Below are positions 41,986 through 51,884 of a DNA stretch of 64,000 nucleotides, in pieces. Numbering within the stretch: the stretch's first letter is position 1; each line of letters opens with the position of its first letter. Origin of the DNA: Agmasoma carcini (nom. nud.) (Eukaryota; Microsporidia; Thelohaniidae); assembly GCA_029232285.1 (NCBI GenBank), contig JAOXFI010000008.1:1-64000 (forward strand). The letters are read 5' to 3'. Under the pieces are notes generated by a model. The model did not search any database. It saw only the letters and a list, made by a program, of their open reading frames with translations, and was not told the origin of the DNA. Both the position numbers and the translations under genes were made by a program.

Positions 41986-43278
41986 ATGAGTGAAGATTCT
42001 AAAAACTGTTCTACTAACAGTCAAATGCAGAACAGTGATCTATGTCAGATCTGCTATTCAATGTTTACAGTCAGTGGAACCCACAGAATTGCTTCACTAA
42101 AATGTGGTCACATCTTTGGACTTGAATGTATCGAAAAATGGCTAAAGGAAAATAAAAAATATTGTCCGTCCTGTGGTGTCAAAGCCTTAAAAAGTCAAAT
42201 AAGAATTATTTTTGCAAGCCGTATTCTTGCTTTGGATTGTGAAAAGAATGAACAATTAATTAACAACCATATCAAAGAGGTTGAGACTAGAAAAAGTCTT
42301 GAAATTGAAAATACTAATCTAAAAATAAAAATTGACTTTCTAAGAACACAAATCCAAGAAGAGAAAAAAAATACTGAAGCTCCTTTGCATAAAATACCAA
42401 CAAAACTCGAAAAATTTTTTAAAGTGTTTTTCGTATCACCAAATTCAATCATAAAATTTGATGCCATCAATTTTCTATTTTTTATTACTTACCAAAAGAA
42501 AAACGTTAATGGTCTAATAAAAACCTCTCTTGGTGATTCAAATATTACAAATTTTTATAAATTTGATGAAAATATTAAAGATTTTAAAACATCACCATTT
42601 TTGGATGGTCTGGCTCTTCTACTTGCAGATAATTGTGTTAAACTTATAAATATGGCATCTAACAACACTATTAAGGACATAAAGTTCAATTATACTATCA
42701 CTTCAGTTGACTTTCACGTAGAAGACAGGAATTTATTTTATGTATCAGATACAAAAGGTAATATCATAAAAGTATGCTTTAATACTGACACAAGGACTTC
42801 TATAAGTGTCTGTGACAAGTATATCAGCTCTATTGCTGCATGTGGTGCTGATTTATATGTTAATTGCTTGTTTTACATATATAAAGTTAACTCTGATGGT
42901 GTTTCAAAGATTATTGATATTGATCAAAATAATATTTGTACTAACATATCAAGTGATTATAAGAGATATGTAATGTTAAGTGTAAGAGACTCTGATTATT
43001 CAATATCTACATATATTTTAGGTGATAAGAAGCTACAGTTCGCACCTAAATTAAAACAATCAAGGAAATGTATTGATAAGGTTTACAACGACCATTGCTA
43101 CATCATTGATGACATAAATAACTCAATACTAGCCTACGAGATCAGTACATGCAATCTAATACACTCATACAGCTTAAATGATAAGATTATAGACTTTGAT
43201 CTCAACAAAAACAATCTTATCATCCTCACAAATAAAGGAGTACACCACTTTGTACCAATATATAATACAACATCATAA
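41986..43278 (+). CDS. RING plus beta-propeller E3 ubiquitin ligase, RFWD3-like
   Basis: A 430-residue protein. The RING finger spans residues 20-63: C20-x2-C23, C40-x-H42, C48, C60-x2-C63. It reads LKCGHIFGLECIEKWLKE, then CPSCGVKA, then IRIIFASRILALD. This order closely follows RFWD3 (LRCGHLFGxxCIxxWLKG...CPxCNxKAxxSDIxxxYAR), including the missing third-pair residue of a normal RING. A coiled coil (about residues 85-130) and a roughly 300-residue beta-rich region that fits WD-type propeller blades (for example IKDIKFNYTITSVDF) complete the RFWD3 layout. In animals RFWD3 ubiquitinates RPA and RAD51 during interstrand-crosslink repair. Its function here is inferred. Confidence 0.75.
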   Translation: MSEDSKNCSTNSQMQNSDLCQICYSMFTVSGTHRIASLKCGHIFGLECIEKWLKENKKYCPSCGVKALKSQIRIIFASRILALDCEKNEQLINNHIKEVETRKSLEIENTNLKIKIDFLRTQIQEEKKNTEAPLHKIPTKLEKFFKVFFVSPNSIIKFDAINFLFFITYQKKNVNGLIKTSLGDSNITNFYKFDENIKDFKTSPFLDGLALLLADNCVKLINMASNNTIKDIKFNYTITSVDFHVEDRNLFYVSDTKGNIIKVCFNTDTRTSISVCDKYISSIAACGADLYVNCLFYIYKVNSDGVSKIIDIDQNNICTNISSDYKRYVMLSVRDSDYSISTYILGDKKLQFAPKLKQSRKCIDKVYNDHCYIIDDINNSILAYEISTCNLIHSYSLNDKIIDFDLNKNNLIILTNKGVHHFVPIYNTTS

Positions 43279-43536
43279 CCAAATAATAAATGTATATAAA
43301 TTTTAATATATTTTGTATAGAAAGCCTATAATGTTGTAAAAAAGTCATAATATTTTTTTTGGAAAAATTATAAAAATTTTTGATTAATGTTTGTTTATTC
43401 AGGTAAAGTCAGATCTTTAATAAAAACATGCATTATATGCTTAATACTAACCTTATAACTTATTACCTTTTTACATTGATCAAGATGATTCTCCTTTTCC
43501 CCTCAATAATATAAAAATTTCAAAACCTTAATTCAC

Positions 43537-46314
43537 ATGACAGATGAAACCGCAACAAAAGAAATTTTAAGTCAGGTCATGACTAAACCTAATCTAGTCG
43601 ATGCTGACGAAACAATTAAATTCAATTTCATCATTCAAGCAGTGGTAGCTGCCATTATGATTTTGTTCTTTTTCATCTTTAGAGGAAGAGCCCCTTGGCT
43701 CTATTATGGTAACACTTTAGGACATCCCAGCCATCCTTGCTATAAAAAAGATGGGTTCTTCAGTTGGTTACCTCCCTTATTCTCCTTAAGTGATGCCAAA
43801 CTACTCTCACTAGCTGGTCTCGACGGCTTCATGCTATTACAAACCATTAGACTACTATACAGAATATGCTTCATAGTGTTCATTCCATATGGCTTGATTT
43901 TATGCATCAAATTTTATGCAAACGATGATAACAGCACAGAAGTATTTCTACAACTATCCATAAACAAGGACAACTCAATTAGTTTATGCGTTCTTATGCT
44001 AATATTCTTATATATATGTACATTTATAGTATTCTATCTACTATTTATCTATTTTAAACGATATGTTGCTTTACGTCAGCTGTATTTAGCAAATCCTGCA
44101 ATTATGTCATCAATCATGCACCTTAAAAATATAGCTAAGAGTCTCAAATCAGATAGAAATGCAATTGATTTTTCAAATATACAGACCAGAACAGTCATAT
44201 TAAACAGATTACCACCTTCATTAACCAATGATAAGGATACAAAAACCTATGTAGAGTCTTTAGGGCTGGGTAGAGTTAAAGAATGTGTTTTAGTACAGGA
44301 TACGCGTATCCTACAAGAACTCTACGAAGAGAGAGATATGATTTTACAGACCATAGAAAAGGAAATAAACACAGCCTTCTTGAGCATAAAGAAGAGCTAT
44401 TCTAATGAAGAATGTAAGGAAAGCTTTAAAGAATTTTATAAAAGTGATCTAGACGAGAGTTCTTTAATGGTTTTTGAAAATATGGTCTTTGAAATGGAGG
44501 AGAAACTTAAAATTTTAAACATATTCAGATCACACATGAATGGAGAGTTATTGATTGAGAAAATGAAGAAGGATGCACTTGAAGCGCAACAAAATAAGGA
44601 CAATGAAGAGGTTGAGGCTGAAGCTGAGGCAGGGGCTGATGAAGATGCTGAGAATGATGTCGAAGAGGTTGAAGAAGTAACATTAGAAAAAAAGGAAGAT
44701 GCGCCTATTGAAATATTACTAGCAAGACTTTTTGAGTTGCAAGACGAAATATTAGAGGAAAAGAAAAATCTTAAAAATGAGCAAAATATAGACAAAAAGA
44801 TACCCGAGGAAAGATTGTTTATTCCATTTGATGTTACTAGAGAAGCTTCTTTCATGAGTCTACAACAAATGTTTGAACTTGGTAAGAACAAGAAATTATT
44901 TACACTTGACCTTCCTGTGGGTAGAAAAAGGGCTTTCGTCACTTTCCAATCATCAAAAACTACGGCTATTCTAAAACAATCAAAAATTGGATCACGTGTA
45001 TTCTCCTGTACTGCTGATCCTGCACCAGCTCCAAATGATGTTCTATGGGCGAATATTACACAAGATGAGATCAAAGTTTGGTTCCAAAAGATACTTTCAT
45101 CATTTCTTTTCATATGTTTTAACTTATTTTTCTACTCTCTTGTTATCTACGCAGTTGTAGCTCTGCAGATCAAACCTGAAACCAACAATCCTGCAGCCAA
45201 CTTTATAAGGAATTATCCTGGTCTTATGTCACTTTACAAAGGTTTTTTAACACCTTTGATCTATAACATTCTCTTATTCTTTGCTCCGATAGCAATATCA
45301 GCATTATTGCAGATGGAAGGTTTGACCTCGAATTCGCAGTATCAGATTAAGTTCATGTACAAATTCTCACTGTTCTTGTTTCTTAATGGTTTTCTGTTTT
45401 ATTTCCTTACAACCTCATTTCAAGGTTTTCTATATAACCTATTTAGTAAGGAAAAAACGATACAAGATACAGCATCAGAGATAAGTGGGGCTATTCTCGA
45501 CTCTTCTGTGTTCTTTATTAACACAATTGTACAGAGGATGTTTGTTGGTAGTGCTATGGTTGTTTTAAAGCCTGTTCCTTTTGTTTTACATTTCATACTT
45601 AGTAAAGTATTGACTAAGACTAGAAGGAATAAGATTGAAGATAAGATTTGTCCACCTATAGATTTTGGTAATGTAGTGCCAAATATTCTTTTGATCTTTC
45701 CTATGGCATTGTCATATGCATTTATATCGCCACTTATCCTTCTAGTTGGATTTGGTTTTTTTGTTATAAATTATCTTGTTTATAAAAATGAATTGATTTA
45801 TTCAACAAGGAATGATTTTGAGAGTGGTGGTGTATTTTGGATATACTCAACTAAGTTTATATTAGCATCAGTGATAGCCTTTGAAGGAGCAACATCTATA
45901 TATTTACTTAAATCACCATATAAAACGCTTTCTCTCATTACAATACCATTATTTCTTATTACTTACTTGTATACTTCATCATTATATAAAATGTTTGGTG
46001 ATAGTTGTAAGAGCATACCAGTGAATGAGCAAGAGGAACAATATTATGATGATTTTTGTGAACTAGTCCTTAAGGAGAGAAAGGAAATGCTTGAGAATTG
46101 GGGAAGTTTAGGAGAGGAAGCTGATGAGAATACATTGCCAATAGAGGAGATAGGCATTAAAGACAAGATCTTAAATGATTCTGATTCATATTATAAAGAT
46201 CCAGCAATGATTGGGTCGATTTCTGAAATTATCCTTCCTAATAATTTCTATATATCCATTCACTTCCTTAGAAATTTTGATCAAAATAACTTATTTGGAT
46301 TTCAAGGACTTTAA
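43537..46314 (+). CDS. CSC1/OSCA/TMEM63-family cation channel
   Basis: A 925-residue protein with about ten or eleven membrane segments. Three lie in the N-terminal 180 residues, with the GRAPWLYYGNTLG loop between the first two. A cytosolic domain starts NIQTRTVILNRLPPSLT and includes YVESLGLGRVKECVL, the RRM-like fold of the family, and ends AFVTFQSSKTTAIL. The DVLWANITQDEIKVWFQKIL motif then leads into the C-terminal pore region. These are hallmarks of hyperosmolality- or stretch-gated cation channels (fungal Csc1/Rsn1). An Asp/Glu/Ala-rich insertion (about residues 350-390) sits in the cytosolic domain. Possible roles in osmotic sensing during spore germination are speculative. Confidence 0.85.
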   Translation: MTDETATKEILSQVMTKPNLVDADETIKFNFIIQAVVAAIMILFFFIFRGRAPWLYYGNTLGHPSHPCYKKDGFFSWLPPLFSLSDAKLLSLAGLDGFMLLQTIRLLYRICFIVFIPYGLILCIKFYANDDNSTEVFLQLSINKDNSISLCVLMLIFLYICTFIVFYLLFIYFKRYVALRQLYLANPAIMSSIMHLKNIAKSLKSDRNAIDFSNIQTRTVILNRLPPSLTNDKDTKTYVESLGLGRVKECVLVQDTRILQELYEERDMILQTIEKEINTAFLSIKKSYSNEECKESFKEFYKSDLDESSLMVFENMVFEMEEKLKILNIFRSHMNGELLIEKMKKDALEAQQNKDNEEVEAEAEAGADEDAENDVEEVEEVTLEKKEDAPIEILLARLFELQDEILEEKKNLKNEQNIDKKIPEERLFIPFDVTREASFMSLQQMFELGKNKKLFTLDLPVGRKRAFVTFQSSKTTAILKQSKIGSRVFSCTADPAPAPNDVLWANITQDEIKVWFQKILSSFLFICFNLFFYSLVIYAVVALQIKPETNNPAANFIRNYPGLMSLYKGFLTPLIYNILLFFAPIAISALLQMEGLTSNSQYQIKFMYKFSLFLFLNGFLFYFLTTSFQGFLYNLFSKEKTIQDTASEISGAILDSSVFFINTIVQRMFVGSAMVVLKPVPFVLHFILSKVLTKTRRNKIEDKICPPIDFGNVVPNILLIFPMALSYAFISPLILLVGFGFFVINYLVYKNELIYSTRNDFESGGVFWIYSTKFILASVIAFEGATSIYLLKSPYKTLSLITIPLFLITYLYTSSLYKMFGDSCKSIPVNEQEEQYYDDFCELVLKERKEMLENWGSLGEEADENTLPIEEIGIKDKILNDSDSYYKDPAMIGSISEIILPNNFYISIHFLRNFDQNNLFGFQGL

Positions 46315-46598
46315 AATATTCATAACTGTAAATAAACATTGTATTATAAGTTAATTATGTTTAAATTTTTATTATTTATGGCTTATAATAATATAAATTA
46401 TCTTTATATTGGGATGTGGCTTAATTATTAAGATTTTGGTGTATTTTTGCTTATATCATTATTAGATGTAATTATAAGTGTTAAATAATGTTTATAGAGT
46501 GTTATATGATTTTATTTATTAATTTTGTGATAAGCCTGACAATCATTTTCTTGTATTTTTATGCATAATTTAAAAAATAAAATTTTTGCCATTTCCAT

Positions 46599-48086
46599 AT
46601 GCATCCAATCGTTAAGTTTAGTTTAGAACATTCAGACGATATATTTGATGATATTTGCAGTTCTAGTATTGGTAAAAGGTCAGATTGTTCACAAACTGAC
46701 TCTAACTTCTCAATAGATAGCTTAGAGGAACCTAAACAAGATAGCCAACCTTCTAAAATCATTAAGAAGAAACAAACAAACATTTTAGCTGAGAATCGTC
46801 AGACAAAAGCGGTAAAAGAAGTTTTTACTGGATTTATAACTGGAAATAAAAAGGAAATTTTCGTTGATGAAAATCTAATAGCAGAGGCACTAAATCAAAG
46901 CAAAACAGCGGGTTGTGATATATCTTTTGCTAAGCGTGGTCTTGACTTAGAAAATAATGATATAAGCAAAAAAATAAAAAAAGAAGAGACATTAGTAGAA
47001 GATAGTGACGATAATGAGCTTGGAGGTTCTTTCTTTAGCTCCCAAGATAATGCAGAAGCCTTTCAAGATTCTTTAACAAAGAAACAATCAAGTTTTGATG
47101 TTGATAGAGAATGTATAAAAAGACTTGCTAATAGAAAGCTACCTCTCCATCAACCAATGAGAAGATACAATTGTCCTCAAAGGGGACATGTCTCTACTAA
47201 AATTAAGAGTATTGTTAAGATGGAAGATGTTTATCATAAAGTGATAAAAGCTTTTCCAAAAATGGATGAAAGGTTTGTATTTGCACAATTTAGATGGGCT
47301 TGGTTGCATTTTGTGCTTAATCCTACTGATGATATAAAACACGAGATTATTGATTATATTGAAGCTAAGAGGAAGATGGAGTATTCTGTGCTCCGGAGGA
47401 TTGTTGAAATGGATGATGTAGCATATAAGTTGATGGTGCTAGGTGTGATTGAAGTAGGTGAAGATTATGTTGAATTGTATGATGGGTTTTATTCTGTAAA
47501 ATTTGAGATCAGTGGGAATGTTTATAGATATTTTCAAAGGAAGAAAATTGATATTTTGTCTAAAATATTTGTTTTCGGTAGTGAATTTTTATTAAGTGAG
47601 CCAGGAGATGTTTTTTCAGGCGAAAAGATGTTAAAATTGCATTTAAATTCGATAAGTGTGTGTTATGATAGTGCTTACATGGGAGTTTCTAATTATATTT
47701 GTATTGTTAAAGAAATTTGTGAGATTTGTAAGGGTGGTGGTGTTGTATCTTCTATTAAGGTTAGAATAGATAAAATAATAGAAAATAAGTATCTTGTGGT
47801 ATATAAGAATTATAGGAATAGGACTGATGATATAGAAAATGAGATGGAAAAGCTTAATGAGTTATTGATGAAAGCTGATAAGGTTCCTGATAGGAATGAG
47901 TTAAAGATAAGGAAGTATTGTAAGATGAAGGTATCAGATAAGAGTGGAGATTGTTTGGTTACGGTTTGGAATGATTATGATTTTAAGGTTGGTGATAAAT
48001 ATCTTTTTGTATATTTAAATGTTGTTGAAGGTGTTGGATTACATCTTACGACTAGTAAGAAATCATATATTGAAGAGTTGAAGTAG
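46599..48086 (+). CDS. BRCA2/Brh2-like recombination mediator
   Basis: A 495-residue protein. A single BRC-like motif lies at residues 77-96 (FITGNKKEIFVDENLIAEAL, resembling FxxASGKxVxVSxExLxxA, with FITG for FxxA). A helical domain follows: QFRWAWLHF (F231-W235), then VLRRIVEMDDVAYKLMVLGV, corresponding to FRWAWIxxHY and IKKIMERDDTAxKTLVLCV. The first OB fold has VELYDGFYSVKFEI, FGSEFLLS, then MLKLHLNSISVCYD. These match BRCA2 OB1 'ELTDGWYxVxAxL...GAELxGS...xLKISANSTRxARW'. A further OB-like segment with LVVYKNYRN matches OB2. It would load Rad51 on RPA-coated DNA. It is far smaller than animal BRCA2. Confidence 0.8.
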   Translation: MHPIVKFSLEHSDDIFDDICSSSIGKRSDCSQTDSNFSIDSLEEPKQDSQPSKIIKKKQTNILAENRQTKAVKEVFTGFITGNKKEIFVDENLIAEALNQSKTAGCDISFAKRGLDLENNDISKKIKKEETLVEDSDDNELGGSFFSSQDNAEAFQDSLTKKQSSFDVDRECIKRLANRKLPLHQPMRRYNCPQRGHVSTKIKSIVKMEDVYHKVIKAFPKMDERFVFAQFRWAWLHFVLNPTDDIKHEIIDYIEAKRKMEYSVLRRIVEMDDVAYKLMVLGVIEVGEDYVELYDGFYSVKFEISGNVYRYFQRKKIDILSKIFVFGSEFLLSEPGDVFSGEKMLKLHLNSISVCYDSAYMGVSNYICIVKEICEICKGGGVVSSIKVRIDKIIENKYLVVYKNYRNRTDDIENEMEKLNELLMKADKVPDRNELKIRKYCKMKVSDKSGDCLVTVWNDYDFKVGDKYLFVYLNVVEGVGLHLTTSKKSYIEELK

Positions 48087-48339
48087 GTTTATGATGATTT
48101 GGTGGTGAGCTGATATGGGTTGACTGACTATTGTTCAATAAATCCCTTATGTACGAGCTGATATAGGTTATATGATAATAAAATCATAAATATAATAAAA
48201 ATGAATTTGTACTATTTTTGTCCAATTTTTATCATAACAACAAATTTATTATAGTAAATCATACAATTTGGTTATAATAAAATTTTATATATTCTTATGT
48301 GACAACAATGGTATTTATCTTAAGTCATGCCAGACTAAC
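48087..48339. other. Intergenic, nothing recognised
   Basis: AT-rich spacer containing two GAGCTGATA.GGTT words (about 48105 and 48155). No gene. Confidence 0.4.
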
Positions 48340-48485
48340 CTGTCTGATTAACTAATCTGACTAACTAAAGATATACATAATCTGACTAACATAATTATCC
48401 AATTAATCTGACTAACTAAACATATACATAACCTGTCTATCTAATCATATACATAACCTGTCTATCTAATCATAGACACAACCAT
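48340..48485. repeat. Imperfect tandem repeat with CTGACTAACTAA and TATACATAACCTGTCTA words
   Basis: Irregular repetition of TCTGACTAACTAA and CATATACATAACCTGTCTATCTAA between the BRCA2-like gene and the next gene. The GACTAACTAA core is the complement of the unit of the 41.4-kb minisatellite. Confidence 0.7.
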
Positions 48486-48819
48486 AAAATTAATTACATT
48501 ATTAGTCTAACCATAACCAGGCAAACTATTTTTAATATTTCATCATAAAACAAACAAATAATTTTTAATTAATACGTCTGAAACCAATTTATGTATCTTA
48601 AGATAAGGAAACTTACAAATAACACAAAGTTTACATAAAAATGACATTTTTTTGTTTATTTTTATATTTTTGTTTATTTATTTTAATAAAAATAAAAAAT
48701 ATCAAAATTTCATATTTTCTAGTAAGATAACGCTTTTTTGTTAACTTTTTATTTGTTTATTTTTAATAAATCATTTTTAATAAATTATTTCAAAAGTATT
48801 TAAAGTAAAAATTTACCCC

Positions 48820-48828
48820 ATGGCATGA
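48820..48828 (+). promoter_or_regulatory. Two-codon upstream ORF overlapping the start of the next gene
   Basis: TTTACCCC is followed directly by ATG GCA TGA. The TGA overlaps the ATG of the downstream reading frame (48825). The C-rich motif therefore marks an ATG that is out of frame and stops after two codons. It is either a stop-start control element or a sign of an indel. Confidence 0.5.
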
Positions 48829-49805
48829 GATCCGACATGATTTTGTTTATTGCTAGTGCATTAGCATTATTTCCTCCTAATGGAAGTAGTATGAGTTTCT
48901 TTAGTAATTCTCCTGCACCAACTACCAATGTAAAATTTTCAGATACGGTGACTTTTATTGATTCTAAGAGGAATTTCCAATCTGTTAGAAGTAAGGTAGA
49001 AGATATGGTAAATGTTCATTATAATAATACTATAACTGATAAAGAAATAGTTGATAATATGAAGTTACTTCATTTTGAGTTGAGTGTATTCAAATATTCT
49101 TTAAGTCCAAATCATTATATTAAATATTCTGAATATTTAAAGAATAATAATTTTTATGAAGCTTATATGTTTCTAACGTATTATTTTGGAGAAGAGAAGG
49201 ATCAATGCTTGCTTAGAGCCTTACTTTATCCTGAGTTTATCACTTTGGATACTAAACATAATGTTAGGAATGTAGAATATGCATATATTGATACTTCTAA
49301 TAATACAGTTTTGTGTAATGGTTCGAATGTATTGTTTATTCAGACTAAGAAGCAGAGTGCTACGTTGATAAATCCTAAGGTATCGATAAGTAATAATGTT
49401 TTATATATTCCTGTTGGATATCATTCAATTGAATCAGCTTTCAAGCTTAATTCGTACATTGATAGGCTTTATTTGGAGTATCTTTGTGATTATTTGAAGA
49501 AAGTTTATGGTGATGATATTAAGAAAAACGTTATTAATGATTATAATATAATTGAGTCTAATGTTAAAAAATATGTTTTAGATCATGATAGTTCAATAGG
49601 TACAATGGAAAAAATGGTTTTGATTAGATATTGTGAAGCTAACTATATGGTTAGAATTATACAAACATTTGTGAATTTATTTGAGAAGCAGAAGAAAGAT
49701 TGTGAAACTATGAAAAAATCATATTTCAGCAGTGAAGATTTTATTCCAAGTTTAGAATTTATGCAAATCACAAGAAAGTTTGTTTTAGTTGATCTTAAGA
49801 AATAA
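48825..49805 (+). CDS. Putative secreted protein, unknown
   Basis: A 326-residue protein. Residues 1-22 (MRSDMILFIASALALFPPNG) form a signal peptide with a good hydrophobic core. A second in-frame ATG at residue 5 would serve equally well. The mature part is helical and rich in Tyr, Asn and Val (VYGDDIKKNVINDYNIIESN), with a few Cys residues (EKDQCLLRAL, KKDCETM) and no membrane segment. No family is recognised. A spore-wall, polar-tube or effector role is possible but unsupported. Confidence 0.6.
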   Translation: MRSDMILFIASALALFPPNGSSMSFFSNSPAPTTNVKFSDTVTFIDSKRNFQSVRSKVEDMVNVHYNNTITDKEIVDNMKLLHFELSVFKYSLSPNHYIKYSEYLKNNNFYEAYMFLTYYFGEEKDQCLLRALLYPEFITLDTKHNVRNVEYAYIDTSNNTVLCNGSNVLFIQTKKQSATLINPKVSISNNVLYIPVGYHSIESAFKLNSYIDRLYLEYLCDYLKKVYGDDIKKNVINDYNIIESNVKKYVLDHDSSIGTMEKMVLIRYCEANYMVRIIQTFVNLFEKQKKDCETMKKSYFSSEDFIPSLEFMQITRKFVLVDLKK

Positions 49806-50091
49806 ATCAATTTTGTCAATTTTATTATAAAAAGTAATATTTTTTATATAAAGGAATGTTTTTTGTATAATAATAATATTTTTTTATATATAATAATTCT
49901 TATATTCTATTATAAAAAGGAATATCTTTTGTATATTATATTTTTTTATATATATTATATTTTTTATATATTATTCTATTATATATAATAATTCTTTATA
50001 TATAATATTCTTATATTCTATTATATATATTATTCTTGTATATAATATTATTTTTTATTTTTTTATATAATTCTTGTTTTTTTTACCATTC
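49806..50091. repeat. Low-complexity TATATAAT/TTCTTATATTC tract
   Basis: Nearly pure A/T sequence with repeated ATATAATAATTCTTATAT-type words between two plus-strand genes. No gene. Confidence 0.6.
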
Positions 50092-50916
50092 ATGACAGAA
50101 GAACACCAAACATCTTCAACCATTTCCTTTTTGGATCCTGAAGACTTTAATACTTCTATCATGCATGATAACATTCCACTACCACCACAACCACTCCCTC
50201 CTGTCTTAGATAAACACTGCATTGAATACGTAGTTGAAATTCCTTCTAAATTTGAAGACTTTTTTAAAAATGTTAAAAAAATCAATTTTATGTATAAAAT
50301 AGTACAAAACAACTATCTATCGTTTGTAAGTAGACTTTCTAATGATACAACCCTTAAAATATACTGTGATCACTACAATAACTTCAACTTTCATCACATC
50401 ACCAACTCAAACCTTATCATCCTCATACAAAGAGATAAATTCAGAAATCAGCACAAAAAAGCTATAAAACACTCTCAAAGTCAATCTATTGACTTAATAC
50501 AAGACTTAAACAACAAAATTTATCAATACCAAATAAATCACAACAAAAACATAATTTACGTTGAAAATCCAATCGATATGCACCTTGAAATTGAAAATAT
50601 TCTTAAAATTTTATCAAAAAAAAATACTGAAAATAATAAAATAAAAACAAAAACATTTGCAAAAAATCAACAATCTCAATATTTTTCTTACATACTAACA
50701 TTCATACCAGGCATTTGTGAAAATACTTCTAAAAATATTATAAAATTATATCCAACCATAAAAGATCTCATTTTAGGTTTGGAAAATTATGGAGAATTAG
50801 AAAATTTGAAGATTTATAATGAAAAGGATGTTTTTTATAGATATTTAGGTAAAGAATCTGAAGAAAAATTAAGAATTGCTTTTTGTTCTGAAGAACCAGA
50901 AAAAAAAATTGATTAA
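50092..50916 (+). CDS. EME1/Mms4-like HhH protein (ERCC4 superfamily), tentative
   Basis: A 274-residue protein starting MTEEHQ; TTTTACCATTC precedes the ATG, and the upstream TTG is not used. The best landmark is the C-terminal double helix-hairpin-helix region (about residues 198-240): FSYILTFIPGICENTSKNII, then LYPTIKDLILGL. It resembles 'MLxxIPGVSExxAxxIxxxYPTxxSLxxAY' of EME1 and XPF-family partners. The middle part could be a degenerate nuclease fold without the ERKxxxD active-site motif, as expected for the non-catalytic partner of Mus81. The N-terminus is Pro-rich and disordered. FAAP24 or a Rad10-type partner are alternatives. Confidence 0.45.
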   Translation: MTEEHQTSSTISFLDPEDFNTSIMHDNIPLPPQPLPPVLDKHCIEYVVEIPSKFEDFFKNVKKINFMYKIVQNNYLSFVSRLSNDTTLKIYCDHYNNFNFHHITNSNLIILIQRDKFRNQHKKAIKHSQSQSIDLIQDLNNKIYQYQINHNKNIIYVENPIDMHLEIENILKILSKKNTENNKIKTKTFAKNQQSQYFSYILTFIPGICENTSKNIIKLYPTIKDLILGLENYGELENLKIYNEKDVFYRYLGKESEEKLRIAFCSEEPEKKID

Positions 50917-50921
50917 AATTA

Positions 50922-51175
50922 TGATGTTTTTTAATAGTTATGATATTATATAAATAGTTATGATATTATATAAATAATTATGATGTTTTTTAAATAGTTA
51001 TGGTTCGATTCTTGTTAAAGCTTATTTTTTACAATATTTTATAAATAATTATGATATTTTATAAATAAGTTATGGTTCGATTCTTGTCAAGCTTAATTTT
51101 TACAATATTTTATAAATAGTATTGAATTTATTTAATAGTTATGGTTCGATTCTTGTCAAGCTTAATTTATATATT
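50922..51175. repeat. Imperfect direct repeats (TATGGTTCGATTCTTGTC... units)
   Basis: The unit GTTATGGTTCGATTCTTGT.AAGCTTA.TTT occurs three times (about 51000, 51070 and 51140), mixed with AATAGTTATGATATTATATAA units. It is the spacer downstream of the EME1-like gene. Confidence 0.7.
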
Positions 51176-51261
51176 TTATTTACATTATTGATAAAACTAG
51201 CCACCTCTTCCTTTATAAATCAATAATATTCAATAAAAAGATTTTAATATAATACTATTAA

Positions 51262-51603
51262 CCTGCCATATCATGTCATATCTTGTCATATCATGCCATA
51301 ACCCTGCTATATCAAGCATAAACATGTCATAACTTGCCATATCATGCCTTATCAAGCCATAACCTTGCCATAACCCTGTCATATCGACCCATATCCTGCC
51401 TTATCATGTCATATCATGCCATAACCCTGCCATATCCTGCCTTATCATGTCATATCCTGCCTTATCATGTCATATCTTGTCATATCATGTCATAACCTGC
51501 CATATCCTGCCTTATCATGTCATATCATTCCATATCATGCCATAACCCTGTCATATCGACCCATATCCTGCCATATCATGTCATATCATGCCATAACCCT
51601 GCT
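51262..51603. repeat. Tandem repeat with CATATCATG / CCATAACCCTG units
   Basis: About 340 bp of irregular 10-11-bp units built from TGTCATATC, TGCCATATC, TGCCTTATCA and TGCCATAACCC. Higher-order blocks are repeated (for example the CATATCGACCCATATCCTGCC block twice). Open frames here are repeat artefacts. From 51604 to 51884 there is only AT-rich spacer. Confidence 0.85.
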
Positions 51604-51884
51604 ATTTTTAATTATTTCTCAACATGTCCTCATCAAATATTCAAAATAAATAAACAATTATTTAAAAACTTCAATTTACAACATTTATCACTTAATAAAA
51701 CTAAATTTTTATTATGTAAATAATTTTTGTTTGTTTATTTTTTGATTAACTAATAATTTGAAAAATAAATAAAATTATTTAAAGACTTAACTAAGTTATT
51801 TTTCAAAACTATTTTAAATTGATTTATTATTAAAACAATTCTTTATTAATTTTTTGGTATAAAAAGAAAAAGAAAAAACAACCC

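Noticed and set aside
44436..45113. 225-codon minus-strand frame
   Set aside because: Antisense to the CSC1-like gene. The Ser-rich stretch is the complement of the Glu/Ala-rich insertion.
51467..51723. Cys/His/Pro-rich open frames resembling a metal-binding repeat protein
   Set aside because: They lie inside the irregular CATATCATG/CCATAACCC tandem repeat, with no start context and no conserved tail.
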